DNA of 64,000 nt, taken from assembly GCA_936440205.1 (NCBI GenBank), contig OW387133.1:2012001-2076000 (forward strand), read 5' to 3'. Origin of the DNA: Lepidonotus clava (lineage: Eukaryota > Annelida > Polychaeta > Phyllodocida > Polynoidae). A program made the position numbers and the translations under genes. Shown in pieces: positions 1 through 13,100 of the stretch. The notes beneath the pieces are model-generated. The model was not told the DNA's origin. It saw only the letters and a list, made by a program, of their open reading frames with translations, and made no database searches. How positions within the stretch are numbered: position 1 is the stretch's first letter; each line of letters starts with the position of its first letter.

Positions 1-853
1 ATGTTATGTAGGCACTGGTATGATAACCACACTACTGAATGATCTTTCTTTACATTAACACTGGAAATATGTTTGAGTATAGCATGATAGCTTTTTTTCT
101 ATATACATGAGATTCATCTAACTGTTCATAACACATAATCACAATGAACAATTCTCCCTTGTCCAAGCACTGCCATCTTTTGCTTTTCGGTGGACACATC
201 ATTGTGCAATTAAGGTACAGGTGCACTAAACATAAAGTATTTCTATGTTCGCCAAAGACGTACTGTGGGCGGTCCCTGATTGTAACAGTAAGATCTGATA
301 ATTTTTTATTCCAGAATGTTGCTGAGTCAAGATATATAACAATTTTGTAAAGTTATGAATAGTGTTTTTTAAAAGAATTTTGTGACCAGAGGAATTCCAA
401 TCCTCCAGAACACCAATTGTGAATTAGATTTTGCTTCTGTTTATGTTTCCCTGAGGCATACAGGGAATATAGAAGAATCTTCAGCTAGAATCCAGCTAGA
501 TAGGAACAAGTACCCTAAATACATAATATACACAGGTTTTCTCTCTATTAGCCCTTAGATTAATTCCATATATCATACATATCACAAAGAGCTTGGCACA
601 GTGTGGTTTCAGATTGTAAATCAATTGACTTTTCTTTTGATTTTTGATAAACTAAAGGTCTTCAGTTAATCTTCCATTTAAAAGTTAAAGAAAATTAGCA
701 ACTCAACTGTTGGCCCTGCCTTATTAAAACTTGTATAGGGTAGACCTTTTGTTGGATTGTAAAGAAATGAGCTCATGTCTTGAGACTCATCAAACAGTTA
801 TGTAAGTGCCCTGTCTAAATCATTATAATTTAACTTGACAAAGATGACCTTTG
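1..853. other. AT-rich flank downstream of the scramblase gene
   Basis: No exon, RNA gene or clear repeat seen. A sixth terminal exon with the DFMFFE signature was looked for on the minus strand and not found here. Confidence 0.5.
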
Positions 854-859
854 TTTATT
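854..859 (-). terminator. Candidate poly(A) signal for terminal exon A
   Basis: AATAAA on the minus strand about 235 nt after the exon A stop; another lies near 310-305. Motif only. Confidence 0.3.
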
Positions 860-1092
860 CATCAGTCTTAAAGAAAAAGCAAAAATATGTTTGGAAAACA
901 TTTCATTAGCTTTCCTTCATAAAACATTCAAGATAACAATTAAATCTCTGCATACAGGACATTATATCCTTGCTCTGTGGGACTTACGTGATGACCAGAG
1001 CAAAGTAATGCATGAACAGGTAGTAAATAATTAAAAATCGCTAAGTTGGTGGTCTGAAGCCTGTGTTTGTGTTCCTGAAGGCAGTCATCCAT

Positions 1093-1134
1093 CTAACCAT
1101 TGTTGTTATTTTTCTGTTCGAAGAACATGAAGTC
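1093..1134 (-). CDS. Scramblase alternative terminal exon A (tail QKNNNNG)
   Basis: After acceptor TTCTCTTGCAG, it reads DFMFFE, then QKNNNNG and TAG (13 residues). This is the most distal copy seen in the window. An AATAAA at 859-854 could end the transcript. Confidence 0.85.
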   Translation of the reverse strand, partial: DFMFFEQKNNNNG

Positions 1135-4100
1135 CTGCAAGAGAACATAAGAAACACACATTAAGGATGTGCCTTAGAAATAAAAGAAATTTATTAATTA
1201 AATAAATATATACATTAATAAGACTGCAAAAGGGGAACACAACAGACAACATGTTCACACTAATTGATACTCTATAACATCAGAACATGTTGCATTATTC
1301 AAATATATGGGGGAGAAAAACTTAACATCACTACACAGTTGCCGTTTGAGGAAAAGGGACCTTTTCGTTTTCCACAAAAACTTAACATCGAAAGACTTTG
1401 GCCAATTAATGTTTAACAATAGTAAAGGATTGCTTCTGTAATATTGTCATGGCAAAATATCACAATTACTATCACAGAAATAATTCCCAATTCTAACCAC
1501 AATTTCTGTTACTCCATTCACAAACTACATCCTCAGTTTTCACCACTATATTCATTGATAAACACACTTACAGAACTAGGCACACAATTATGATCTTGTT
1601 AGTCAGGAAACAGTTGTATGTTTTGGTTAGAACTGAGAGAAAATAGGTAATTTGAAATGCTGTTTTATTGAATGTCTGTCAGGGAAAAGATCTGAATAAT
1701 TGCCAAAAAAAATATTTTCCTTAATTGCATTGTGCTAAACCTTTTATGTTAATATGTATAGACCATTATTATAACTTATCAGTACATTTTAATTTCATTG
1801 AAGGTGAGTATAGATCTACTGATTAGTATTTCTACAGACACTGCAAAGTCTATGATGTCAGATGGATCCATAGGTATCATACAGCATATTCCCAATGTAC
1901 ACATCATTTCCTTTCATTAATATTCTCAACCTAAATTGATTTCTCGAATTCCTATTTCAAAATACCAAAATTATTCAAACTAGTTGTTTGAACAGTATCA
2001 TAATGATTCTAACCTCCCTTGTGGGATAAATCAGTTACAGTAATCATCTCAATTTAGAAATAAGTATTTTCTTTCATTAAGTGCAAAGTTAGAAACATTC
2101 GCACACATCTTTATTTGCTCAGTATCATTGGGAACATACTGTATGAAAAGGTGATAAGCACTTATTTACTATTTCTCACTCTTGTGGTATTTATCAGTTG
2201 TTATTGTTTTGCTTCTGTTCAAAGAACATAAAATCCTGAAAAAAGATAAATCATAAGGAGGAGTCAGATTGATTCACAAGGTTTAGTTCAAGCCTAACCC
2301 TCAAAGGATTCCCATAGTTTTAAAGCGTGTCAAAACCAATAAAAATGATAAAATTTTCAAAAGTCCGAAAAGTATCGAAATATGATGGGTGAGTTTAATT
2401 AGGGTCAGTGGTAAAGTATTAGCTCTGAAAACTAGTTCTACTAGTAGAATTCCATGAGAGATGGTAAAATTACCATTTGTTTGTAAACAAACCCCATTTC
2501 TGCAGATCCACATTAATTGATTTGAGCAAGGAAAACGTGTTTACAATGATTTTTTTTACCATATTCCATGGTTTAGATTTTAACACAGACCAGAAATAGG
2601 CTCAAGGAAGGAATTTCCATGATTATTTGAGTTTGGAAAATTTTGTTGAATTTATTGGTTTTGGCTCCCTTTAAGGAAGAGTTGTAATTTGTGTGGGGTG
2701 AACGGTGCAGCAACTCTCCTCGTTCGACCACGAATGACTGTAAAGTAGGTCTGAATTTCCCTCCCAGAATTTGTGACCTGATTTCACATGAAATCATTGG
2801 TTCAGAGTTGTACGTATGTTGGTAACCCCCAGAGACTGGTCTCTGATTGGTCAGTCCTGGCATGTGACCAATGCAACCAGGTGCTTGGCCTCCAATCAGG
2901 TCACGGGGGGCCCTGCTGGGATTTGCCATGATATATCCTTGGGGGAAACCTTTCCAATCGGAATTTTGATATATCTAATATATTATTTTCCTTAAAAATA
3001 TTCCAAGGACACACCCAAGGTTATTTCACATGGAATTAGTTTTTTCGCATAATAAATGCTGTCGTTTGTATTTACCTAATGATGGTTATTATCTTGTTTT
3101 TGTTCAAAAAACATGAAGTCCTGTAAGAAAAAGAAATAATTGCAAGCACTGCTATGGAGCATTGAAATCATTCCTTCAGATTCAAACTCTTTATGTGGAT
3201 AATGGACTATTTAAACAATCTTGGTGGTTTTTAATGTATTTGAATGCACTTAATGCTTATTTTGTCTCTCTTAAAATAACATGAATTTCTTTGGTTTTAC
3301 TGTAATATACTGTAAAAGAGAGAAATCCTGGTAAGCAGATGTATTTATTTATCATTGAATTGATGATTGAGTCATTGAGTCTAATTTGTGTAATGAAAGG
3401 TAATTTAATAATAATAATACAATTGAAAAGCATACTTTGATATTTTGTATAGATTGTATATTTTGTTTAGATTATGTGCATGTATAGTTTGTAATTTGTA
3501 TCAATTTACTTAAATTTAGCTTATTGTGCTGTGGTGTTTATTTGAACTGATCCCTGTTTTTTCTACCTTTCTACTACATATACGTATCAAATTGACTGTA
3601 ATTGTGATGCTGGAAAGTAATAAAAGCTAGCATTTTTTTTTTTTTTTTACTCTCCAGGATAAATAAAGTATATAAAAAAAATAAAAGCACCTATTAAAGA
3701 TATTTTGTTGTACTTTGCAAATTAAAAGGTAATTTTACTCTCCAGGATAAACAAAGTATCTAAAAAGAGAAAAGCACCTATTAGAAATATTTTGTTGTTC
3801 TTTGCAAATTAAAAGTACCCATAGACACACTCCCTTAACACTAGGCTATATTATCACTCAACATCATGCACCATGCAGCATGTCTAGACAGAGTTCACAC
3901 ATTAGACAAATTGTCTTCCCATACCACTGCCATTTGCACTTGCAGAAACCAGTATTTTTTTCTTAATAATGTCCCTCAGGTGTTTGTTAGTGGAAGAGTT
4001 GGTTAGTGGCCCTTAAGCCAGGTTCCCACTCGGCAACTAATGATAAGCTGCTTTCACTGGCAACCAAGGGGAAAAAAACTAGTCTCCTGGTTGGGATGTT

Positions 4101-7100
4101 CTTGCTATAAATCCGCTGGTGACTAGAGCACAAATTAGTATCCAGCCCGCCGATTAACTGCACTAATCGCCAGTGACTTGGGGAAGCGTCTCTAATATTT
4201 TGACACCAGTCTGTCGCCATTGACTATAAGAAAGACTAACAACCCTAATGGGGACCAGGCTTTACAGGCTATACATTATCCTTTCAGCATGTGTTATTCA
4301 CAGGAGGTTCACAGGTATTCACTCTCTTACTCACACTAGTGGTTGCCGTCATCGCTTTGTTCAAAGAACATAAAATCCTGAAGAGTGAAAAATAAGCATG
4401 CTAGGATTTACTTGTGTGATATGCACCCCCAAGCCCTGCCCAAACTATACCTTGTACACTTGTGGACTTCTGTTTAGAGCAAAGTAAGGACAATGAAATA
4501 CTACATCAACGCTCAAGGAAAGCAAGGGGTGATCCAAGTGAGGGGTCCAGGGGGTCCAACCCTCCCCTCCCTCGACTTAAACTTGAACATTTTAGTGCTA
4601 AGCCTATATAATTATTTGGACCCCTTCATTTCCCAAATCCTGTATCCACCCCTGCAGAAGTCTACATACACGCATTAATCAAAATTCAATGATCATCATA
4701 TTCTTACTTGGAGATTTAATAATTAGTTATCGCTATGTTCAAAGAACATAAAGTCCTGAAAATAGAAAAGTTACACATAAAGATCAAGAATGAGTAGGGG
4801 ACACAGAGAAAATATTTTGTTGGTGTTACACTTAACATAAACAAAATAATCAGGTTATTTAGCTTATGTTGGATTGCTTTGTTGGCATCCTTTTAGAAGG
4901 AGAAAAGATTCGCTTTTCACTTTTAGCGGCATAACCATCTTGTCGGTCAACTGCTGCGATGTAAAATCATTGTCCAATAAGTCAGCTGATCAGAAATATC
5001 AAACAGGATTGATATTACAGCGGATTGCAGATTTGCAGAATCAGCCTATTGGAATGTGAATAGAGGGATACTTGTCAGTAGAACTGGAGAAGAATTGATG
5101 GGCAACCAACAACTAAACCCCATTTGGCATGGCCATTGAGGGTCCCTGGGATCTGCCAATGTTGGGAACATTTGGTATAGATTAGGGGGTTTTACACTGT
5201 GCAATATAAGCTGCGATATGACAATGTTGCAGTGAAGTCGCACTTATTAGAGATAAAATTCTTGGTTATACAAGTGCGAAATACTCAAAATAGCTACTTT
5301 TAAACAATTATATCATCTGTGTGTGTGAATTTTCTGGGATACCCTCATATCACACCGATATGACAGCTCATGTTGCATAGGCATAAAACACCCTTACGTT
5401 TGAGCCCTGATCAAAGAGCGCTGGCATGCAATCATTTTCTTGTCCAGAAATTAATTTCTTATGCATAACGTAAGCTTTTGCAGCTCCCCGGTTCTGGTTC
5501 TACACAGACATGGAAGTTGTTGGCTTCATCATTGTCTTTCAAAACAGACCCCTTTCCTAGTAAACACACACCAATCAGCCCTGTTAAAGGTCCCTATTGT
5601 AAATGAGGGAGGCAAATACATGAAAAATACACAGAATCCTTCTTTTCAGAATCATATTTAAGCTTATTTATCGAAGAATTTGTCTTTCCAAGGGATGGGA
5701 AACTCATATACCTTTAAAGGAAATTAAGAATAGTAATGATAATAAGGAAAAGAGGTAAGCTGAGGGTCCGACTTACGATCAGGAACACGGCGCCCAAACA
5801 CGCAGCCTTTATCCTCACGTCAAGGTCAGCAGGGACTGAGGTCAAAAGGTCTCACATTAATGATTTCATTAAAAACAACAACAGCATAGAAAAGGTTCAC
5901 TCTGATAGAGCGGTTAACAAGAATTAAATAATGACTGAGCCTCAGCAACAAGAAGTGATGCCAAATGTTTCTTTTGCAAAAGATAATTTCTAATTATTCC
6001 AACAAATGCAGACATTGATCTATTAATTTTTTTTTCCTAAACAGATTATGTAATCGGAGATAAACGTAAGCCTTTTGAAGTAAAAGCAAGATATTATCAA
6101 TTTTTTCATGTTAGGCCTATATCCAAGTACGTATTGATAACAACTCTTACAATGATCAGCAACTGGATCTTGATGTAAACTAGCCCAGAGCTGACAATCT
6201 CTGTCCAGGGGCCGTCCATAGATGACGTCATGCAGCAGAAGGGGAGGGGGGAGGGGTTCATGTTTTCGGCATAACCACGGAAGAGTGGGGTCATTTGGCA
6301 CATGGCATCATGTTGAAAATTTTCAAGAATTTCAGAAACAAATTTAGTATTCTCTACACTGAAATTCATAATTTCAGTAATGATAAAAAAAATTCTAAGG
6401 TCCAGTCAGACCTCTATGCAAGGATATCTAGGGGCCTGATCGTTTTTAAAGGGCTTTGGGCCCCTGGTTATCTCCATCTCTACTGACACTATTTCTGTGA
6501 TGGGGGGGGGGGGGGGCTGTTCTTGGCGTGATGTCATTTCAAGGGGGGGGGGGGGGGGGCGTGTCAAGGGTTGCATGACAAAACACGACGAGGGCAGGAG
6601 TGTGTTAAATATGGTCAAAAATAGTAAGATGTGATTTATGGACACCTCCCCCCCAGCATAAACAAAGGAGTAAGATAGAAATGATAAAGTAGAATATGGA
6701 CTCACAGGTGATGCCGAAGTTGTCTGCGTCTGTGAACATCTCCTTGGCGAAGCCGGAGTACTGTTTGCTGATCTTTCCAACCTCTTCACCAGTGTTAGGG
6801 GAGAACACCTGAAGTTTGAACACACATGTTGTCATTACAACACACCCTGGTGATAAGTGAATAGAGGAGATGAGGCTGACTCGGGGAAATTGTATTTTAT
6901 CTAGTATGATAGATAAGATTATAGTAGTTATGGAAAGATGAATATATAAGATTATAGTAGTTATGGGAAAATGAGGAATTTAAGTGTTATGATAATAATT
7001 GCCGTGTGCGGTGGAATAGAAAGTAAAATTGGTAAAATCTGATGAAAGATCAAGGATGGGAGGATAGAGATTTGAAGGTGGTAGAAGGTAGATAAGCGTT

Positions 7101-10100
7101 TAGGTAATGGTGGAAGCGGTGAGAATGGAGAGGGAGCAAGTAGGTTGGAATCGTGAGTAGAATAGAAAGTTTGTAATGGGTAGGGGTGGTAAATGGTTTA
7201 TTGGTGAGGTTGTAGTTAAGGATGAACGATGGTTGTACAGTGTGACACCAGGTGGCAGCAATGATCCTGCCTTCCCAAACCAAGTTGGGTTTTGCAGTCA
7301 CAATTCAATTTTAGAAAAATAGCCTTATACCTTAACTCATATATATAATGCAGACCAAGGGGACACAAAGCAGTTGTTACTTCACTAGTTGGAACATACT
7401 GAACATTTTCCCTGAGACGTAAGTGTTTGCAAGCTGAGGAAATCACAATTGTTGACCGTGCCTTTGGTCTGTATACAATCTATTCAATATCAATTACACA
7501 GAAAATGTTGAAAATGTTTACTGACAACGCAAAAAATTGGCATTAGCATTCACAGACAGGCATTATTGCCCTTCAGGGCAAAAGCAGATCTTTTATTCTC
7601 TGATTTCTGAGAAGGTAGGACAATGGTGAATGTGTACAGCCTGGAATCCTGATATGCTTGCAAAGATAGCAACTGCTATTCTCCCCATTACAATCTGCCG
7701 ATAAGGGTGACTATCACGCATGACACCGCAGGGCTGAAGCAGTCTCTGGCCTATCCTTTAACACTGGCGGTCCACTTCTTTCCCCAATATCTCATAAACT
7801 GCTGGAGATTAAGCATTCATTTTTCAGTATTTCATAGACAAGATATATATCCTATCATAAATATTTTATTTTACCTTAGTGGACTGGAATTATGATTGCT
7901 ACATCCATCCATGTGATTATGGGGTAATGTAATAAGGTGAATGCAAAGATTCAGCATAAGATTTTTCCCAATTAAGTTGCTCTTTTTAGGCTGAGGGCAA
8001 CGAGGTGGCCCAGGTTTGATCTTGGGCTAGGCTCGGCTGCCACCCCTCCCTATGCTTTCCGGTGTACCAAAGACAGTGTTATAAAACGCCCAGTGCGAAT
8101 ATCATGTGTCTGGCCCTGCCTATGAGACCATGCACATTAAAGAACACCTGCCTAGGTAAACGTGTAGGGGTTACCTTCTCCACCTTCTCGTAGGTTTGAT
8201 CACCACCACAGCCCTTTACATGACCCTGGCATTCAATCAGGGCATAAAGCAACTAATAATCAACTGACCGATTTGCATATTACGTATATAGGTGTAAAAT
8301 AACCAATACCAACCAACTGATCTACGTACCCAAGCAAGAATATGACGCTATTATAACATTATTATAATGTTCTGTTTAGTTTTGCTTTGGTTCTTGTTAC
8401 ATTATTTTGATGGCACCCAAAGGTGTCTTTATAACCTAATATTGCGACATTGCACTGTGACAATATTGTGACATAACATTCTTTATTAGTAAGTTCTCAA
8501 CTTCACTAAAATGTAATGTTATTATTACATTCTTTGTTAGTAAGTCTCAACTTTACCTAAAATAACATATCTGTTACATGAAAGTTGGGCAGGTAACAGA
8601 CTAACCAAAAAAGTACGGTAGCAGAATGTGCTTGTTACGTTGCTGCTTGGGTATGAAATAATTATGTTGAAATACTCACATTGAATTCCTGGTCGAAGGG
8701 GCAGCAGGGGCCGTTACAGACACAGCATGGGCCCTCGATGATAAGCACCTCCTCCCGGTTAGCGTTCAGGATGGCGTACTTAGGGGCACAACAACTGAAC
8801 CTTAGAGAACAAAAAGGGTAAACTGGTCAATACAATTATTTATTGTGGTTGGCATTTAGAATGGTGAACTTAGGGGTGCAACAACTGGACCTAGGGAAAC
8901 TAAAAGGACAAACTGGTAAATAGGCTTTTTATTGTGGTTGGCATTTAGGATGACGTACTTAGGGGTGCAACAACTGAACCTAGGGGAACGAGTAGGGCAA
9001 ACTGGTAAATACGCTTAGTTCTTGTGGTTGGCATTTAAGATGATGTACTTAGGGGTGCAACAACTGAATCTAGGGGAACGAAAAGGGCAAACTGGTAAAT
9101 ACGCTTATTTCTTGTAGTTGGCATTTAGGATGATGCATTTAGGGGTGCAACAGCTGAACCTGAGGAACCTAAAGGGCAAAATGGTTAATACGCTTATTTC
9201 TTGTGGTTGGCATTTAGGATGATGTACTTAGGGGCGCAACAACTGAACCTGGGGGGACGAGTAGGGCAAACTGGTAAATACGCTTATTTCTTGTGGTTGG
9301 CATTTAGAATGACATACTTAGGGGTGCAACAACTGAACCTAGGGGAATGTGTAGGGCAAACTGGTAAATACGCTTATTTCTTGTGGTTGGCATTTCGGAT
9401 GATGTACTTAGGGGCCCGGGTGCAACAATTGGACCTAGGGGAATTAAAAAGGGCAAACTGTTAAATATGCTTATTTGTTGTGGTTGGCATTTAGAATGGC
9501 AAACTTAGGGGTGCAACAACTGGACCTCGGGGAACTAAAAAGGGCAAACTGGTTAATACAATCAATTATTAGATCTATGCAAAGGATTGACAGGATCGCT
9601 TAAAAAACGCTTTAGAGGAAATGATTTCTTTTCAAGATATTAAATTAATTATGTATTATGATGTCATACTTTTTTCATACATGTTTCTTTTTCCGGCTTG
9701 TAATTGACTTACTTTTGCTTGACATAGGCACACGGGGTCCCTACGGGGGCTTCTATTTCCACTTCAAAGGCACAGCAGTCCATAGCTGCCAAACATTGGC
9801 ATCCGGCACAGCATTTGAAGTTACGGTTTACACGGACAACCTCCTGCAGAAATAGTGTTAAAGTCTTATTTTAAATGAGTGACCATATTGTACACTAAAG
9901 TAAAAACATTTCTAACATTGTTTTATAATGCACATAACGAAACAAATATTGTGAATTAAATGAAATTGTATGATAAATCTGATATAAGAATAATCATTAA
10001 TGTAGGTATGGTTACTACATTGCAAGATCTTTGATAGATGTTGCTAAGATCACATACGAGCCTTCATACATGTTTGTAGAGCCAGGTGACAATCATATTG

Positions 10101-13100
10101 ATTATAAAGAGTTTAAATAATGATATATATCCAGCTGTTATAATCGACAAATAATGATGAAAAACTGTAAAGTGCTGACCTTGCCGAAGTTGTCGGTGAT
10201 GTGCATGACGAAGCCCCTGGATGGCCCACAGCACTGCCGAGAACAAGCGTCAGACTCTGAGGGCAGAAAGGTCAAATGGAGGTCATACAAAGGTCAAATC
10301 AAGGTCATACAAAGGTCATTAAGGATGGGCCGCAGCACTGCCGGGAACAGGCGTCATACTCTGAGGGCAGAAAGGTCATACAAAGGTCATATGAAGGTCA
10401 TTAATGAAGGCCGCAGCACTGCAGGGAACAGGCGTTGGACTCTGAGGGCAGAAAGGTCATATAAAGGTCAAATAAATGTCATACAAAGATCATTAAGGAC
10501 AGGCTGCAGCACTGCCGGGAACAGGCATCATACTCTGAGGGCAGAAAGGTCAATCAAAGGTCATTAAGGACATGTCTATACATGTCAATAATGCTTAAAA
10601 TAGATAGTTATTTTCAGTTATACAGTGTGATACATTCATGATGACAGAGCAAATTGAGAGTTGACTTAAAGAAATTACATGATTATTTCGTCATGGTTTT
10701 ATTTCGTGTTTCTCTTTTGTTTTAGGAATATATTCCACGATTTTCCACATTTTAAAGGTTTCCCTATCATGTATCATGTGCTGCATTTAATGTTCCTAAT
10801 AAGTGTTGCAGAAACTTGGAAAACAAAGTCTCGACTCTATATAACAAAGCACTAGTCCCCACTGCAACGACTAAATATCAGCTGAGACTTTAACCACTTA
10901 ACTATAACTAATCATGCAATGGCCTCATGATAGTGTGTGCCTGATTGCTGTGGTCTTGTGGGGAAATCTGGTCAAATTAACGATCACCAGCGACCAATAT
11001 CTTACAACGTTAGATTTTTTCCAATTACCTGACCAATCTTTGAAAGATTTCTTGTTGAATCTTGTTGAATCACTCAGTGTTAACACAATTTCTGGGGGCC
11101 TTAGGCTCTTAAATTCGACATGGCCATTTTAAAATCGACATGCGACATGGGGAGATAAGGAACAGGCGATTTTACCATTTCTTTAGTTTAGGTTTGCCAT
11201 TGAGGGACCCTTTTTGGTTGCTTCCCGTCATTTCTGGTCACTTAAATGAGCAGAATTTTAGTTGAATCACACAATGGGTACCCCTTTTAGAAGTAGTTGG
11301 CAGGTGCATGAAATACAGGACGAAAAGAGATGTGAGAAGCTTTGATATGTCAAATCAAACTTACCCCACAGGGAGGTAGGAGCCACTCAGAGGTATTAGG
11401 AAATGGTAGTAGTCTGTTGAGAGGAGACAGAAAGGACAGATCTTTTTTTTTTTTTTATTTTTTTTAATGATATCTTCAGGTCACCCTGTTCTTCCAGATA
11501 AGGTAAATATTTACATAAAGTTTATGAAATATTTCATACAGTTCAATACACATTCATACATGTACATACAATATTCAATTCTTTTCCAATGAGCTTAAGC
11601 ATTCAAAGCAGATTTTTATACACACGGTTTTCACTTCTCAAATAATGTTTGAAACCATCCTTACTACCACTTTTTTGAACAGTATCTGGTATCTTATCCC
11701 AATGCACAGTACCTTGATAGAAAGGACTCTTTCCATACAGTGTTCCCACATACTTTTCAGTTCTAAATATATATTTCTGTATTGTTCGAGTCTGTCTTGT
11801 GGGAATTTTTTGCACAGTCGGGTCCTTACTATGGTCAAACATCAAAGTAAGCAGCTGAATTATCCTTCTCTGCTCCAAACTAATTATGTTACATTGTCGA
11901 GATCAATAGGTGAAAATAGGGGGAAGTTAGATTAAAGGGATTAAGAGGTCAGGCCCGTAGACAGGGGGGGTTCGGGGGTTTCGTACGAACCCCCCCTTGG
12001 AGGATTTTTTTCTCTAATTTTTAATGTAAAATATGACACTAAATCCAAAAAAATATGTATTTTTTAAAAAACGAACCCCCCCTGGTAAAAAAGAAACTGC
12101 TACTCAAAAACGAACCCCCCTCTGGAAAAAGCTGGCTATGGGCCTGGAGGTGTTTGACCAATAGTAGAAATCCATTACAGATCTCTAAAACAGATATCAA
12201 TGGGATCACTAGATCAATAATAATAGAGGAAAACTCAAAGAAACACATATCGCCATGCAGATTTTCCATATATAATATGTGGAAGCTATCCTGAATTTTT
12301 AATATGAAATGAACATACCTTTCACATAACATAATTATACATGTACATGGAAAATTTGCTTCCTTGGCTCAATTAGAGTAAGGCAGGCCCGTTTTGTCTG
12401 TATTGTGCTTAGGGGCTAGTTCAAGCAACAGAGAAGTCATTACACATAGGGTTAGTCAGAGAAAAACCCTCATAGAATAGTGTAGAAATAGTTTATATAT
12501 ATGCTTCATGTGTCTAACCATGGTCAGTGATTAGTCATGAAAACTGGCTTAAACCTCAGTAGAATTGCGGACCAAATTCTGGTCGATTGAGAGATATCTA
12601 GCAACCAATATCTGACATTGCTAGATATTTTCTGAGCGATTTGATGTTTTCAAGTGGATTTCTGGTCGAATCTCTCAATGGGAACACCAATTCTGGTTGT
12701 TTTCGACCAGATCTGTTCGTTTTGACCAGAGCTGAGCAACCATAACTAGTCGAAACGACCAGAATTCTATTTTAATCGCACAATGGTTCCCCACTTTAGG
12801 CTCATGTAATGTATTTACATAGTTATTTGACTTTACCTTCTAGATAATATTATAGTGTCTGTTTGGGATGGATAAAGGGGTCCTAAAGCGGTTAACCCAC
12901 AATGTGACAAAATGTCAAGCGACTCCAATATCAAACATTTATCATGAATTTAGAAACAACAATTCGTTTTGACTCTTCCTATTAATGATTCACCATGTAC
13001 AGGCTAACATTGCCGATGTAAGGTCGACTTTAATCTACATGTAAACCGTCTTAGTCTTCCCTTAATCTTCGTGTAAACATTTCTAAGTTTGTCTTGAACT

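Noticed and set aside
2573-2929. 118-codon minus-strand open frame between terminal exons C and B
   Set aside because: No family resemblance; likely chance frame in a locally GC-richer repeat-like segment.
9201-9464. Plus-strand open frame with internal repeats ([16 protein letters not shown])
   Set aside because: It is the antisense reading of the exon 7 boundary minisatellite.
8801-9560. CRISPR-like regular repeats
   Set aside because: Eukaryotic intron; units are contiguous copies of an exon boundary with no unique spacers.
10154-10567. Plus-strand open frame of 137 codons
   Set aside because: Antisense of exon 5 and its boundary array.
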